Positions 1 to 6,840 of a DNA stretch of 17,687 nt are shown in pieces. Under the pieces are notes generated by a model. The model worked only from the letters and a program-made list of their open reading frames with translations. It was not told the origin of the DNA and made no database searches. How positions within the stretch are numbered: the first letter of the stretch is position 1; every line of letters starts with the position of its first letter. The stretch spans positions 1-17,687 of the forward strand of contig NZ_JASLAW010000050.1 in assembly GCF_030147005.1 (NCBI RefSeq), read 5' to 3'. Both the position numbers and the translations under genes were made by a program. Source of the stretch: Pseudomonas sp. (lineage in GTDB: Bacteria; Pseudomonadota; Gammaproteobacteria; Pseudomonadales; Pseudomonadaceae).

Positions 1-267
1 GGCGGCCACCTTGCCACCGTTGAACTCAACGGTGAAGTGCTCACCTCCCACCTATTCAAAGCCGGCCGCGAACACCAACGCCAACAAGGCCAACTGCTCA
101 GCCACTACCACTACGACGACCAGAACCGCCTGCACGCCCACGCCGTCACCCAACAGCAAAACCACCTCTACCAACGCCAGTACGACTACGACAAAGCCGG
201 CAATCTCACCCGCCTGCTCGATTCGCGCAAAGGCGAACACCTTTACCGCTACGAGGGCACCTTATAG
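1..267 (+). pseudogene. Rhs core fragment (YD repeats), cut by window edge and truncated at its 3' end
   Basis: The frame is open from the first base of the window for 88 residues and ends in TAG at 265-267. It contains typical Rhs/YD-repeat sequence: HYHYDDQNRL, then YQRQYDYDKAGNLTRLLDSR and LYRYEG. Rhs proteins are large polymorphic-toxin carriers whose repeats form a shell around a C-terminal toxin, usually separated from it by a conserved PxxxxDPxGL junction. Here the reading stops abruptly inside the repeats, where a further repeat (YRYDxLGRL) would be expected, and the DPxGL junction is missing. Immediately downstream, in another frame, is the toxin domain. I infer a remnant left by recombination that placed a spare toxin tip behind a broken core. 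The 5' end lies outside the window, so the total length is unknown. Confidence 0.8.
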
Positions 268-595
268 AAAAGCATGTCGATAGAACTCACGAACAATTGC
301 TTGAACGCTTGAAGCAAGAACCACATATTCCTGCAGCCTCTACTTTCAAAGATCGCGCAACAGCAGAACTCGCCATATCAAATGTAATAAATAAGAACGA
401 AACCAAAATCAAAAACTTCCTCAAAGGAAAAAATAGCCAGCTAGTCATCATTCAAAAAACCGAACAACCAATAGGCACCAGTTTTAAAAAAATACGACAA
501 CACCTGTTCCAGGAAAAGAAATCTACCTTATTATCCGCAGAGACAAAAAAATGCACATTGGCTACCGAATTCATACAGGCTTTCCAAACCCATGA
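258..595 (+). pseudogene. RNase A-like CdiA-CT/Rhs-CT toxin domain, frameshifted
   Basis: The domain starts HLIEKHVDRTHEQLLERLK (frame from 258), then PAASTFKDRATAE, a lysine-rich helix and LVIIQKTEQPIGTSFKK. This matches the bacterial CdiA-CT RNase A family, which degrades RNA in target cells. After TTT-AAA-AAA (483-491) the sensible reading moves back one base: NTTTPVPGKEIYLIIRRD, then GYRIHTGFPNP and TGA at 593-595. One extra A in the A7 run at 486-492 would restore a single frame. Likely catalytic residues are the second His of HLIEKHV, the Arg of LLERLK and the Thr of HTGFP; the Tyr two residues after that Thr in the Yersinia enzyme is Phe here. There is no in-frame ATG. The stop overlaps the immunity start as ATGA. 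AT-richness against GC-rich neighbours suggests transfer. A sequencing error in the homopolymer remains possible. Confidence 0.8.
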
Positions 596-900
596 ACGAA
601 GACTATCCTGAACTACAGCAATTTTTTGCTGGATACTTTAATCAAGATTGGGTTGATGACCATAAAACCGCAAATGACGTAATTGATTTTTTCATCTCCG
701 AAAACTCGATGGAGACGATAAATACAGTGCTACTTGAACTGGATAAATTAATTTCCACCGAAAAATCCGAGCAAGAGCTTCAAGACTATCTGCTCTATGA
801 CATCGGGTGCTACTACTATTACCCTAACGAATGGAGTGACGGCAGAACTTGGTTAAAATATGTCGTTTCAGCATTAAAAAAGGGGAAAGCCCTTCAATAA
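592..900 (+). CDS. CdiI-type immunity protein for the RNase A-like toxin
   Basis: This is a 102-residue acidic, cytoplasmic-looking protein. It begins NEDYPELQQFFAGYFNQDW and contains a central LLELDKLISTEKSEQELQDYL segment and a GCYYYY-W tail. This pattern (YPEL-QFF-GYFHQDW near the start, L-GCYY near the end) is that of the contact-dependent growth inhibition immunity family found next to RNase A-type CdiA-CT and Rhs toxins, where it binds and blocks the cognate toxin. Its ATG overlaps the toxin stop in an ATGA tetranucleotide, the usual translational coupling of toxin-immunity pairs. The reading frame is intact although the toxin is not, so it may survive as an orphan immunity gene. Codon use is AT-rich like the toxin and unlike the flanking genes. 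No separate promoter is evident. Confidence 0.8.
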   Translation: MNEDYPELQQFFAGYFNQDWVDDHKTANDVIDFFISENSMETINTVLLELDKLISTEKSEQELQDYLLYDIGCYYYYPNEWSDGRTWLKYVVSALKKGKALQ

Positions 901-929
901 CGAATAAATCAACTGCCTTCCCGAGTTAA

Positions 930-972
930 GGGGCTGCTACGCAGCCCCACGCGAGCAAGCTCGCTCGCCACA
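930..972. repeat. REP-type palindromic element
   Basis: Two adjacent palindromes, GGGGCTGCTACGCAGCCCC (930-949 region) and GCGAGCAAGCTCGCTCGC (951-968), are followed by CACA. Read on the minus strand this begins TGTGGCGAGCGAGCTTGCTC, the standard Pseudomonas REP head. It lies between the convergent immunity gene and hemB, where it may also act as a transcription terminator for either side. Confidence 0.8.
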
Positions 973-995
973 GCCAAGGTAAGTAAGCAGTTCTC

Positions 996-1970
996 TTAAA
1001 TCCCTGCCAACGCCAAATCCATCGCAAAATACGTAAAAATCAAATCCGCCCCCGCGCGCTTGATCGAACCCAGGGTTTCGCGCACCACGCGATCCTCATC
1101 AATCGCCCCTGCCTGGGCGCCGAATTTGATCATCGCGTACTCACCGCTCACCTGGTACGCCGCCACCGGCAGGCGTGAGGCTTCGCGGATGTCGCGGATG
1201 ATGTCGAGGTAGGCACCGGCGGGTTTGACCATCAGCGCATCGGCGCCTTCCTGCTCGTCGAGCAGCGATTCGCGTACGGCTTCGCGGCGGTTCATTGGGT
1301 TCATCTGGTAGCTTTTGCGGTCGCCCTTGAGCGCACTGCCGCCGGCTTCGCGGAACGGGCCGTAGAGGGCCGAGGCGAATTTGGTGGAGTAGGCCATGAT
1401 CGGAATGTGGGTGAAACCGGCGTCGTCCAGGGCGCGTCGGATGGCTTGGACCTGGCCGTCCATCGCTGCCGAGGGCGCGATGACGTCGGCGCCGGCGCGG
1501 GCGGCGGCCACGGCTTGTTTGCCAAGGTTGACCAGGGTCGCGTCATTGTCGACGTGGGCGCCATGCATTACGCCGCAGTGGCCGTGGTCGGTGTATTCAC
1601 AAAAGCAGGTGTCGGACATCACGATCATTTCCGGCACGGCGTCCTTGATAATCGACGACATGCGCGAGACGAGGCCACGCTCCTTCCATGTGTCGCTGCC
1701 GCTGGCGTCCAGATGGTGGGAAACGCCAAAGGTCATCACCGACCTGATGCCGGCACGGGCATAGCGCTCGATCTCGCCGGCCAGTTTTTTCTCAGGGATA
1801 CGCAACACGCCCGGCATGCTGGTGATCGGCACGAAGTCGTCGATTTCTTCTTCGACGAAAATCGGCAGCACCAGGTCGTTGAGCGTGAATTCGCTTTCCT
1901 GGAACAAGCCACGCAGCTCCGGGGAGCGGCGCAGGCGGCGGGGGCGGGCTTGGGGGAACTGACTGGTCAT
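996..1970 (-). CDS. hemB: Porphobilinogen synthase (5-aminolevulinate dehydratase), cysteine-rich zinc type
   Basis: The enzyme condenses two 5-aminolevulinate molecules to porphobilinogen in tetrapyrrole (heme) synthesis, in the cytoplasm. The 324-residue length is normal for the family. The Schiff-base lysine lies in ALMVKPAGAY (K249) and the second active-site lysine in MAYSTKFAS (K197). The metal site reads SDTCFCEYTDHGHCG, with C122, C124 and C132, the three-cysteine zinc ligand set of E. coli HemB. The well-studied P. aeruginosa HemB lacks these cysteines and is magnesium-dependent, so this may be a second, zinc-type paralog; the rest of the genome is not visible. It is followed by a REP and preceded by a 117-base gap behind the PhzF-like gene, so it could have its own promoter. 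The ATG at 1970 gives the family-typical N-terminus (QFPQARPRRLRRSPELRGL). Confidence 0.95.
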   Translation of the reverse strand: MTSQFPQARPRRLRRSPELRGLFQESEFTLNDLVLPIFVEEEIDDFVPITSMPGVLRIPEKKLAGEIERYARAGIRSVMTFGVSHHLDASGSDTWKERGLVSRMSSIIKDAVPEMIVMSDTCFCEYTDHGHCGVMHGAHVDNDATLVNLGKQAVAAARAGADVIAPSAAMDGQVQAIRRALDDAGFTHIPIMAYSTKFASALYGPFREAGGSALKGDRKSYQMNPMNRREAVRESLLDEQEGADALMVKPAGAYLDIIRDIREASRLPVAAYQVSGEYAMIKFGAQAGAIDEDRVVRETLGSIKRAGADLIFTYFAMDLALAGI

Positions 1971-2087
1971 GGCTTTCCTGAAAAAGTGACTGATATCTTT
2001 GGGGCGAAAGCTTATGCCCCAAGCTGCCGCAGCACAAACGCCGAGGGGCCAACAGTGTATTGCGAGGCAGGTAATAATTGCATTGAT

Positions 2088-2918
2088 CTAGAGCTGTAAA
2101 CGGCCTTCGATGCATACCGCAACGGCGCCGCCGACCCAGATTTCATCGCCCTGGCGCTCGATACGAATACGCCCCGCTCGCCCCATGGCCGTGCCTTGGC
2201 TGACCACGTAACGCTCCGGGGCCAGGCCCTCGCTAAGCAACCACTGGGCAAGGCCGGCATTCAAACTGCCGGTGGCCGGGTCTTCCGGGCATGCGTCGCC
2301 GGCGATAAAAGCGCGCACCTCAAACTGTGCATCTTCCACATCGCTGGGAGCAATGACTCCGACCGCCAGCCCGAGCAACTGCGAGTAGTCAGGCTTTAAC
2401 GCCAGCACTGCCTGACGATCAGCCAGCATCACCGCCAACCAACCGGCGCCGTTATCAACCCACTGGCTGCGAACAATAGCGCCGGGCGCCAGGCCCAACC
2501 CCATACGCACACGCTCCAGCAGCGGCGCCTCGACAACTCCCGAACGCAACAGAGGCGGCGCGATAAACGCCAGTTCGTCACCTTCGCGTCGCAGGCGCAC
2601 CAAGCCGATTTCGCACTCTTGAATGATCTCTTGCCCACGTGCAACACCGCCGGCTTGCAACCACGCGTGGCAACTGCCCAACGTCGGGTGCCCGGCAAAC
2701 GGCAGTTCCTGCGAGGTGGTGAAAATTCTCACTCGGTAGTCGGCGCGGGGGTCGCGGGCCCTTAGCAAGAACGTGGTTTCGCTGAGGTTCGTCCACTTCG
2801 CGAAGTCGGCCATCTGCTGGTCCGTAAGGCTGTCGGCCCCGAGCACCACTGCCAGAGGGTTGCCTTTGAGCGGCACGCTGCTGAATACATCCAGTTGTTT
2901 GAAATCGAAAGTCGGCAT
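2088..2918 (-). CDS. PhzF-family isomerase/epimerase-like protein
   Basis: This 276-residue protein has the full PhzF signature set: DVFSSVPLKGNPLAVV (9-24), NLSETTFL with the catalytic-position glutamate E47, ELPFAGHPT (71-79), and EDPATGS (212-218). These belong to the two-lobed diaminopimelate-epimerase-like fold. Founding member PhzF isomerizes dihydro-hydroxyanthranilate in phenazine synthesis, but no other phz genes are present here. Most chromosomal relatives have no assigned substrate, so only the family can be named. It starts 3 bases after the stop of the upstream glutathione transferase-like gene, so the two are almost certainly co-transcribed; hemB follows after 117 bases. The start ATG at 2918 gives the conserved FKQLDVF N-terminus. 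Confidence 0.9.
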   Translation of the reverse strand: MPTFDFKQLDVFSSVPLKGNPLAVVLGADSLTDQQMADFAKWTNLSETTFLLRARDPRADYRVRIFTTSQELPFAGHPTLGSCHAWLQAGGVARGQEIIQECEIGLVRLRREGDELAFIAPPLLRSGVVEAPLLERVRMGLGLAPGAIVRSQWVDNGAGWLAVMLADRQAVLALKPDYSQLLGLAVGVIAPSDVEDAQFEVRAFIAGDACPEDPATGSLNAGLAQWLLSEGLAPERYVVSQGTAMGRAGRIRIERQGDEIWVGGAVAVCIEGRLQL

Positions 2919-2921
2919 GCG

Positions 2922-3620
2922 TCAGCTCGGAATATTCAGGCCACGGATCACGGCTGGGCGTGCGACAAAGCCGTCCAGTGCGCGCAGTACATTAGGGAAA
3001 TCGGCAATGCCCACCAGGTCGCCCGATTCGTAGAAGCCGATCAGGTTGCGAATCCAGGGGAAGGTAGCGATGTCAGCGATGCTGTAATCGTCACCCATGA
3101 TCCAGGTGCGGCCCAGCAGGCGTTTTTCCAGTACTTGGAGCAAGCGCCGGGATTCGGCGGCGTAGCGGTCACGCGGGCGCTTGTCTTCATAAGCCTTGCC
3201 GGCGAATTTGTTGAAGAACCCCAACTGCCCGAACATCGGGCCGATCCCGCCCATCTGGAACATCAGCCACTGGAGGGTTTCGTAGCGCGTGGCCGGGTCT
3301 TCGGCGAGCAACCGGCTGGTTTTTTCCGCCAGGTAAATCAGGATCGCGCCGGACTCGAACAGCGCCAGCGGCTGCCCGCTTGGGCCATTGGGATCGATGA
3401 TCGCAGGGATCTTGTTATTGGGGTTCAGCGACATGAACGCTGGGGACAGCTGATCCTGAGTGTCGAAACTGACCTTGTGCGCCTCGTAAGGCAGGCCCAG
3501 CTCTTCGAGCATGATGGATACTTTTACCCCGTTGGGCGTAGGCAGCGAGTACAGTTGCAAGCGCTCCGGGTGCTGGGCAGGCCATTTGCTGTTGATCGGG
3601 AAAGCGGCAAGTGCGTTCAT
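2922..3620 (-). CDS. Glutathione S-transferase family, YghU/YfcG-like disulfide-bond oxidoreductase
   Basis: The N-terminal thioredoxin-like domain contains LQLYSLPTPNGVKVSIMLEE (21-40), with the TPN motif of the Nu-class YghU/YfcG proteins in place of a catalytic Cys or Ser. It continues with NKIPA (69-73) and the glutathione-binding ESGAI (89-93). The helical C-terminal domain contains SIADIATFPW (180-189), the conserved N-capping box. Nu-class relatives bind glutathione and reduce disulfides or peroxides in the cytoplasm. I chose ATG at 3620 (232 residues) because MNALAAFPINSKWPAQHPER matches the usual start of Pseudomonas relatives and has an AGGGG stretch upstream; the frame is open to 3683 with alternative starts. 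It forms a two-gene operon with the PhzF-like gene 3 bases downstream. Confidence 0.88.
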   Translation of the reverse strand: MNALAAFPINSKWPAQHPERLQLYSLPTPNGVKVSIMLEELGLPYEAHKVSFDTQDQLSPAFMSLNPNNKIPAIIDPNGPSGQPLALFESGAILIYLAEKTSRLLAEDPATRYETLQWLMFQMGGIGPMFGQLGFFNKFAGKAYEDKRPRDRYAAESRRLLQVLEKRLLGRTWIMGDDYSIADIATFPWIRNLIGFYESGDLVGIADFPNVLRALDGFVARPAVIRGLNIPS

Positions 3621-3867
3621 CGGGAACCCCTGGGCGTAAATTCCCATGATAGTCATCTGCCCGCCGTCATGCTGGGTCATCATTGCGCAACATTTGCGGA
3701 TTAGAGTCCGCCAAGGCGAACCAAAGCACTCGAACGCACTCTTAACAGCGCCCGAACGGTGAATGGAGGCACCTTGCTACATCGACATGGAAAACCGCAG
3801 GACGCTTGACGCGTCACTGGGGCCGGGCCTGTCCGCCTTAATCCGACGCACGAAGACTCGAACCTAT

Positions 3868-4569
3868 ATGAAGATCAAGCCTCTGCGCCTTGTGCAACGA
3901 TTCAAACGTTATTCTTACATCATGTTACCGCTGCTGCTGGTTACCGCCGGTATTGTCACGGCACTGGATGCCCGTGAAAGCCGCGCGCAACCGGTTGACG
4001 GCGTGCAAACCCTGGTTTTCCTGCGCCACGGCGAAAAACCTGTCGGGGGCCTGGGCCAACTCAATTGCCAGGGCCTGAACCGTGCCATGAACCTGGCCAG
4101 CGTATTGCCGGAAAAATTCGGCAAGGCCGACTTTGTATTTGCCGCCAACCCGACGCGAAATGTCGAGGAAGGTGAACTGGACAACTCCTACAGCTACATT
4201 CGCCCGCTGATGACCATCAGTCCGAGCGCGATCAAGCTGGGCTTGCCGGTCAACATCAAGTTCTCGGCCAATGACACCAGTGCCCTGGCCGACGAGTTGG
4301 TCGAGGACAAGTACCACAACGCCACGATCTACACCGCCTGGTCCCACGGTTACCTGCCTGAATTGATCAACAAGGTCGCCAGTGAAGCCGCCGGCGAGAA
4401 GCACACCATCACCGAAGACTGGTCCGGTAACGACTATGACTCGCTGTACGTGCTGACACTCACCTGGCACAACGGCAAGGCATCGCTGCTCAGCCGCAAC
4501 TACAAGCAAGGCCTGAATAATGGTGAGCAAACGTGCCCGGACCCGACCCAGGTCAGCGCAGATACCTGA
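3868..4569 (+). CDS. Exported or membrane-anchored histidine phosphatase family protein
   Basis: The protein has 233 residues. A basic N-terminus (KIKPLRLVQRFKRYSY) is followed by a hydrophobic stretch (about 19-32) and an Ala-rich segment ending SRA-Q around 40, so it is either a cleaved signal peptide or a membrane anchor facing the periplasm. FLRHGEKP (51-58) is the RHG catalytic motif of the histidine phosphatase (phosphoglycerate mutase-like) superfamily, in which the His is phosphorylated. The second conserved His lies in AWSHGYLPEL (H160). The substrate cannot be read from the sequence. The frame is open from 3763, but the basic-hydrophobic start at ATG 3868 is the sensible one; the ribosome-binding site is weak. 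It is transcribed away from the glutathione transferase-like gene, with shared upstream DNA at 3621-3867 that shows no other gene. Confidence 0.8.
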   Translation: MKIKPLRLVQRFKRYSYIMLPLLLVTAGIVTALDARESRAQPVDGVQTLVFLRHGEKPVGGLGQLNCQGLNRAMNLASVLPEKFGKADFVFAANPTRNVEEGELDNSYSYIRPLMTISPSAIKLGLPVNIKFSANDTSALADELVEDKYHNATIYTAWSHGYLPELINKVASEAAGEKHTITEDWSGNDYDSLYVLTLTWHNGKASLLSRNYKQGLNNGEQTCPDPTQVSADT

Positions 4570-4594
4570 AGGTTAAGCGTCAGGCGAGTATGAT
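4566..4594 (+). promoter_or_regulatory. Weak sigma70-like promoter for the permease gene
   Basis: TATGAT (4589-4594), one mismatch from the -10 consensus, sits 17 bases after CTGAAG (4566-4571), which matches the -35 consensus only at TGA. It is placed about 34 bases before the permease ATG. This is a sequence match only. Confidence 0.3.
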
Positions 4595-4627
4595 GCTGCG
4601 CTATTGACTCATCTGCGGATCATCTCC

Positions 4628-5683
4628 ATGCCCAACCTCGCATCTGCCCAGCCCAACCGGGGCTGGTCGTTCTGGTACAAACCTGCGCTGTTTCTGCTGG
4701 TGGCCTGTATCGGCCTCTATTACGTGAAATGGTCACCCTACTACCTCAAGGCTTTTGTAGCGGCCGACAACCACAGCATCGGCGCCTCGATTCTCAATGA
4801 CCAGCAAAGCTCGCCCCTCGCGGCGGCGCTGGCCTATGCCCAGGTGTATTTTCTGGCGATCTGGAAAGCCGCCGTACTCGCGGTAATCCTCGGTTCGCTG
4901 CTGCAGGTATTGATTCCCCGTGACTGGCTGTTGCGCCTGTTTGGCCGCGCCGGGCTGGGCTCGACCCTGCGCGGCGGGCTGTTCGCCTTGCCGGGGATGA
5001 TGTGCAGTTGCTGCGCGGCGCCGGTGGCGGCGGGCATGCGCCGTCAGCAGGTGTCGGTGGGGGCGGCCCTGGCGTTCTGGATCGCCAACCCGGTATTGAA
5101 CCCGGCCACGCTGGTGTTCATGGGGTTTGTGCTGGGCTGGGGCTTTACCGCGCTGCGGCTGGTGGCGGGAATTGTGCTGGTGGTGGGCGTGTCGTTGGTG
5201 GCGCAACGCATTGCGCGCCCGGACCAAGTGCCGGAAGCGGCGCTGGAAGCCGTGGCCGAAGTCAGTACTGTTGAGTCCGAACCCTTCCTGGCGCGCTGGC
5301 TACGGACCTTGTGGCAGCTGTTCTGGAGCACCATCCCGGTGTATATCCTCGCGGTGCTGATCCTCGGCGCGGCACGGGTCTGGCTGTTCCCTCATGTGGA
5401 CGGGGCGATGGCCGACAGCCTTGTGTGGCTGGTGCCATTGGCTATTGTCGGCACGTTGTTCGTGATTCCTACGGCGGCGGAGATTCCCATCGTACAAACC
5501 ATGATGGCCTTGGGCATGGGCACCGGCCCGGCCGTGGCTTTGCTGATGACCCTGCCGAGCGTGAGCCTGCCGTCCCTGTTGATGCTGCGTAAGGATTTCG
5601 ATGCGCGGGTGCTGGTGACGGTGGCCGGGCTGACCATGCTGATGGGGGTGGTGTGCGGGTTGATCGGAGCGGTGATTCTTTAG
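4628..5683 (+). CDS. DUF318/ArsP-family membrane permease with CSCC motif
   Basis: This 351-residue polytopic inner-membrane protein has roughly eight hydrophobic segments: about 18-34, 75-97, 115-135, 143-158, 160-195, and three more in the C-terminal third after a charged cytosolic linker near 200-235. The conserved LPGMMCSCCAAPVAAGMRR (121-139) is followed by WIANPVLNPATLVFMGF, and a second half-repeat contains IPTAAEIPIVQ and LPSVSLPSLLML. This is the predicted-permease family (PF03773) that includes ArsP, an exporter of organoarsenicals. The Cys cluster C126/C128/C129 resembles the metal- or metalloid-handling cysteines of relatives. No arsR or other ars gene is nearby, so the substrate is unassigned. 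I prefer ATG 4628 to the TTG at 4604. It converges on selU across a hairpin. Confidence 0.85.
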   Translation: MPNLASAQPNRGWSFWYKPALFLLVACIGLYYVKWSPYYLKAFVAADNHSIGASILNDQQSSPLAAALAYAQVYFLAIWKAAVLAVILGSLLQVLIPRDWLLRLFGRAGLGSTLRGGLFALPGMMCSCCAAPVAAGMRRQQVSVGAALAFWIANPVLNPATLVFMGFVLGWGFTALRLVAGIVLVVGVSLVAQRIARPDQVPEAALEAVAEVSTVESEPFLARWLRTLWQLFWSTIPVYILAVLILGAARVWLFPHVDGAMADSLVWLVPLAIVGTLFVIPTAAEIPIVQTMMALGMGTGPAVALLMTLPSVSLPSLLMLRKDFDARVLVTVAGLTMLMGVVCGLIGAVIL

Positions 5684-5698
5684 GTTTCAGGTGAAGCT

Positions 5699-5724
5699 GA
5701 GGGCTTGCTCGCGTAGAGGCCCTC
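5699..5724. terminator. Hairpin between convergent permease and selU
   Basis: GAGGGC (5699-5704) pairs with GCCCTC (5719-5724) across a 14-base loop containing TTGCTCGCG, a REP-like stretch. No U-tract follows on either strand, so it is either a weak terminator or a decayed REP. Confidence 0.4.
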
Positions 5725-5736
5725 GCAACCTGTCAG

Positions 5737-6840
5737 TCAACCGCGCCGAGCACCACGCTCGCGCAGATACTCCACCACCGCGCCCTGCTCCCCGGCAAAC
5801 TCGATACGCGCACCTTTGCTCTCACGCTGAAACGCATACATCGGGTCGTAATACTCACGCAACAACCCTTCAATCCACTCCCGATGCGTATCCACGGCGC
5901 CAGTGCGCGCCTGTTCAGCCAGGGCGTCCTGCAAAACCGCCTGCAGCCGCTGGAAGCGTTCACCACCCAGGCGCTTATGGATATTGGCGAGGCTTTGGGT
6001 CAGACGCTCGGCGAACAATGCCTGGCCATGTTCACCAAATACTTCAATGAACTCGGCGCACAGGTCGACCACATAATCGCGCAGGATGCGCTCCACGCGC
6101 CCTTCAACGCTGTCTTCCAGCCACACCATCGGTAATGTTTGCATGCCCTTGTGCAACGGCAGCGGCAATGCACAACTGCCGATCATGCGGCTCTCGTCCT
6201 CGACCACAAACTGCTCGATGCCCGCCGCGCGTTTTTTCAACAAGTCCACCGCGAGGCGGTTTTCGAAGTCGATATTGGAAGGTTGCGCCGTGGCGCGCTT
6301 GCCGAAGCTGGAGCCGCGATGGTTGGCGTGGCCTTCCAGGTCCAGGGCGTTGCGCAACTGGCCGAGCACTTCGGTCTTGCCGGTGCCGGTCATGCCGCCG
6401 AGCAAGACGAAATCACATTGGGCGGTGGCCTGCTCGAGCGTGTCCAGCAAAAAGGTGCGCATGGCCTTGTAGCCACCGCCGACGCGGGGGTATTGGATAC
6501 CCGCTTCGGTCTCCAACCATTGCTGCACTATCTGCGAACGCAGCCCGCCGCGAAAGCAGTACAGGTAACCGTCCGGATGGGCCTGGGCGAACCGCGCCCA
6601 CTGCTCGATGCGTTCGGCCTTGATCGCCCCGGACACCAACTCATGGCCCAGCACGATTGCAGCTTGCTGGCCTTGCTGCTTGTAGCAGGTGCCGACGCGC
6701 TGGCGCTCTTCGTCGGTCATCAACGGCAGGTTGACTACACCGGGAAACGCGCCCTTGGTGAATTCGACCGGCGCACGGGTATCCATCATCGGCCGGTCGT
6801 TGAGGAAGATGTCGCGGTAATCGGTGATGTCAGTCGCCAT
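5737..6840 (-). CDS. selU: tRNA 2-selenouridine synthase
   Basis: SelU (MnmH, YbbB) replaces the sulfur of 2-thiouridine at wobble position 34 of Lys, Glu and Gln tRNAs with selenium, using selenophosphate. The 367-residue protein starts with a rhodanese domain: DTRAPVEFTKGAFPG, then YLYCFRGGLRS with the catalytic Cys at about position 95. A P-loop domain follows, with GGMTGTGKTEVL (about 148-159). Both domains and the length are normal. The start ATG at 6840 overlaps the selD stop as TGATG, so selD and selU are translationally coupled and the selenophosphate donor is made from the same message. The gene ends 54 bases from the convergent permease. Confidence 0.95.
   Translation of the reverse strand: MATDITDYRDIFLNDRPMMDTRAPVEFTKGAFPGVVNLPLMTDEERQRVGTCYKQQGQQAAIVLGHELVSGAIKAERIEQWARFAQAHPDGYLYCFRGGLRSQIVQQWLETEAGIQYPRVGGGYKAMRTFLLDTLEQATAQCDFVLLGGMTGTGKTEVLGQLRNALDLEGHANHRGSSFGKRATAQPSNIDFENRLAVDLLKKRAAGIEQFVVEDESRMIGSCALPLPLHKGMQTLPMVWLEDSVEGRVERILRDYVVDLCAEFIEVFGEHGQALFAERLTQSLANIHKRLGGERFQRLQAVLQDALAEQARTGAVDTHREWIEGLLREYYDPMYAFQRESKGARIEFAGEQGAVVEYLRERGARRG

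Noticed and set aside
52..240. A Val/Ala/Leu-rich minus-strand frame resembling a membrane protein
   Set aside because: It is the reverse complement of His/Gln/Tyr/Asp codons in the Rhs repeats; such codons always read as hydrophobic in reverse.
486..492. Programmed -1 ribosomal frameshifting at the A7 run
   Set aside because: The tract reads T-TTT-AAA-AAA-ATA, so the P-site tRNA would slip onto TAA rather than a matching codon, and no clear stimulatory stem follows. Slippage of polymerase or replication is more likely, so I kept only that as a hypothesis.
951..970. Possible short CRISPR-like or tRNA-like hairpin after the immunity gene
   Set aside because: The palindrome is a REP head; there is no repeat-spacer periodicity and no tRNA cloverleaf.
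2088..2918. Assigning the PhzF-like gene to phenazine biosynthesis
   Set aside because: No other phz gene is present, and the family is widespread outside phenazine clusters.
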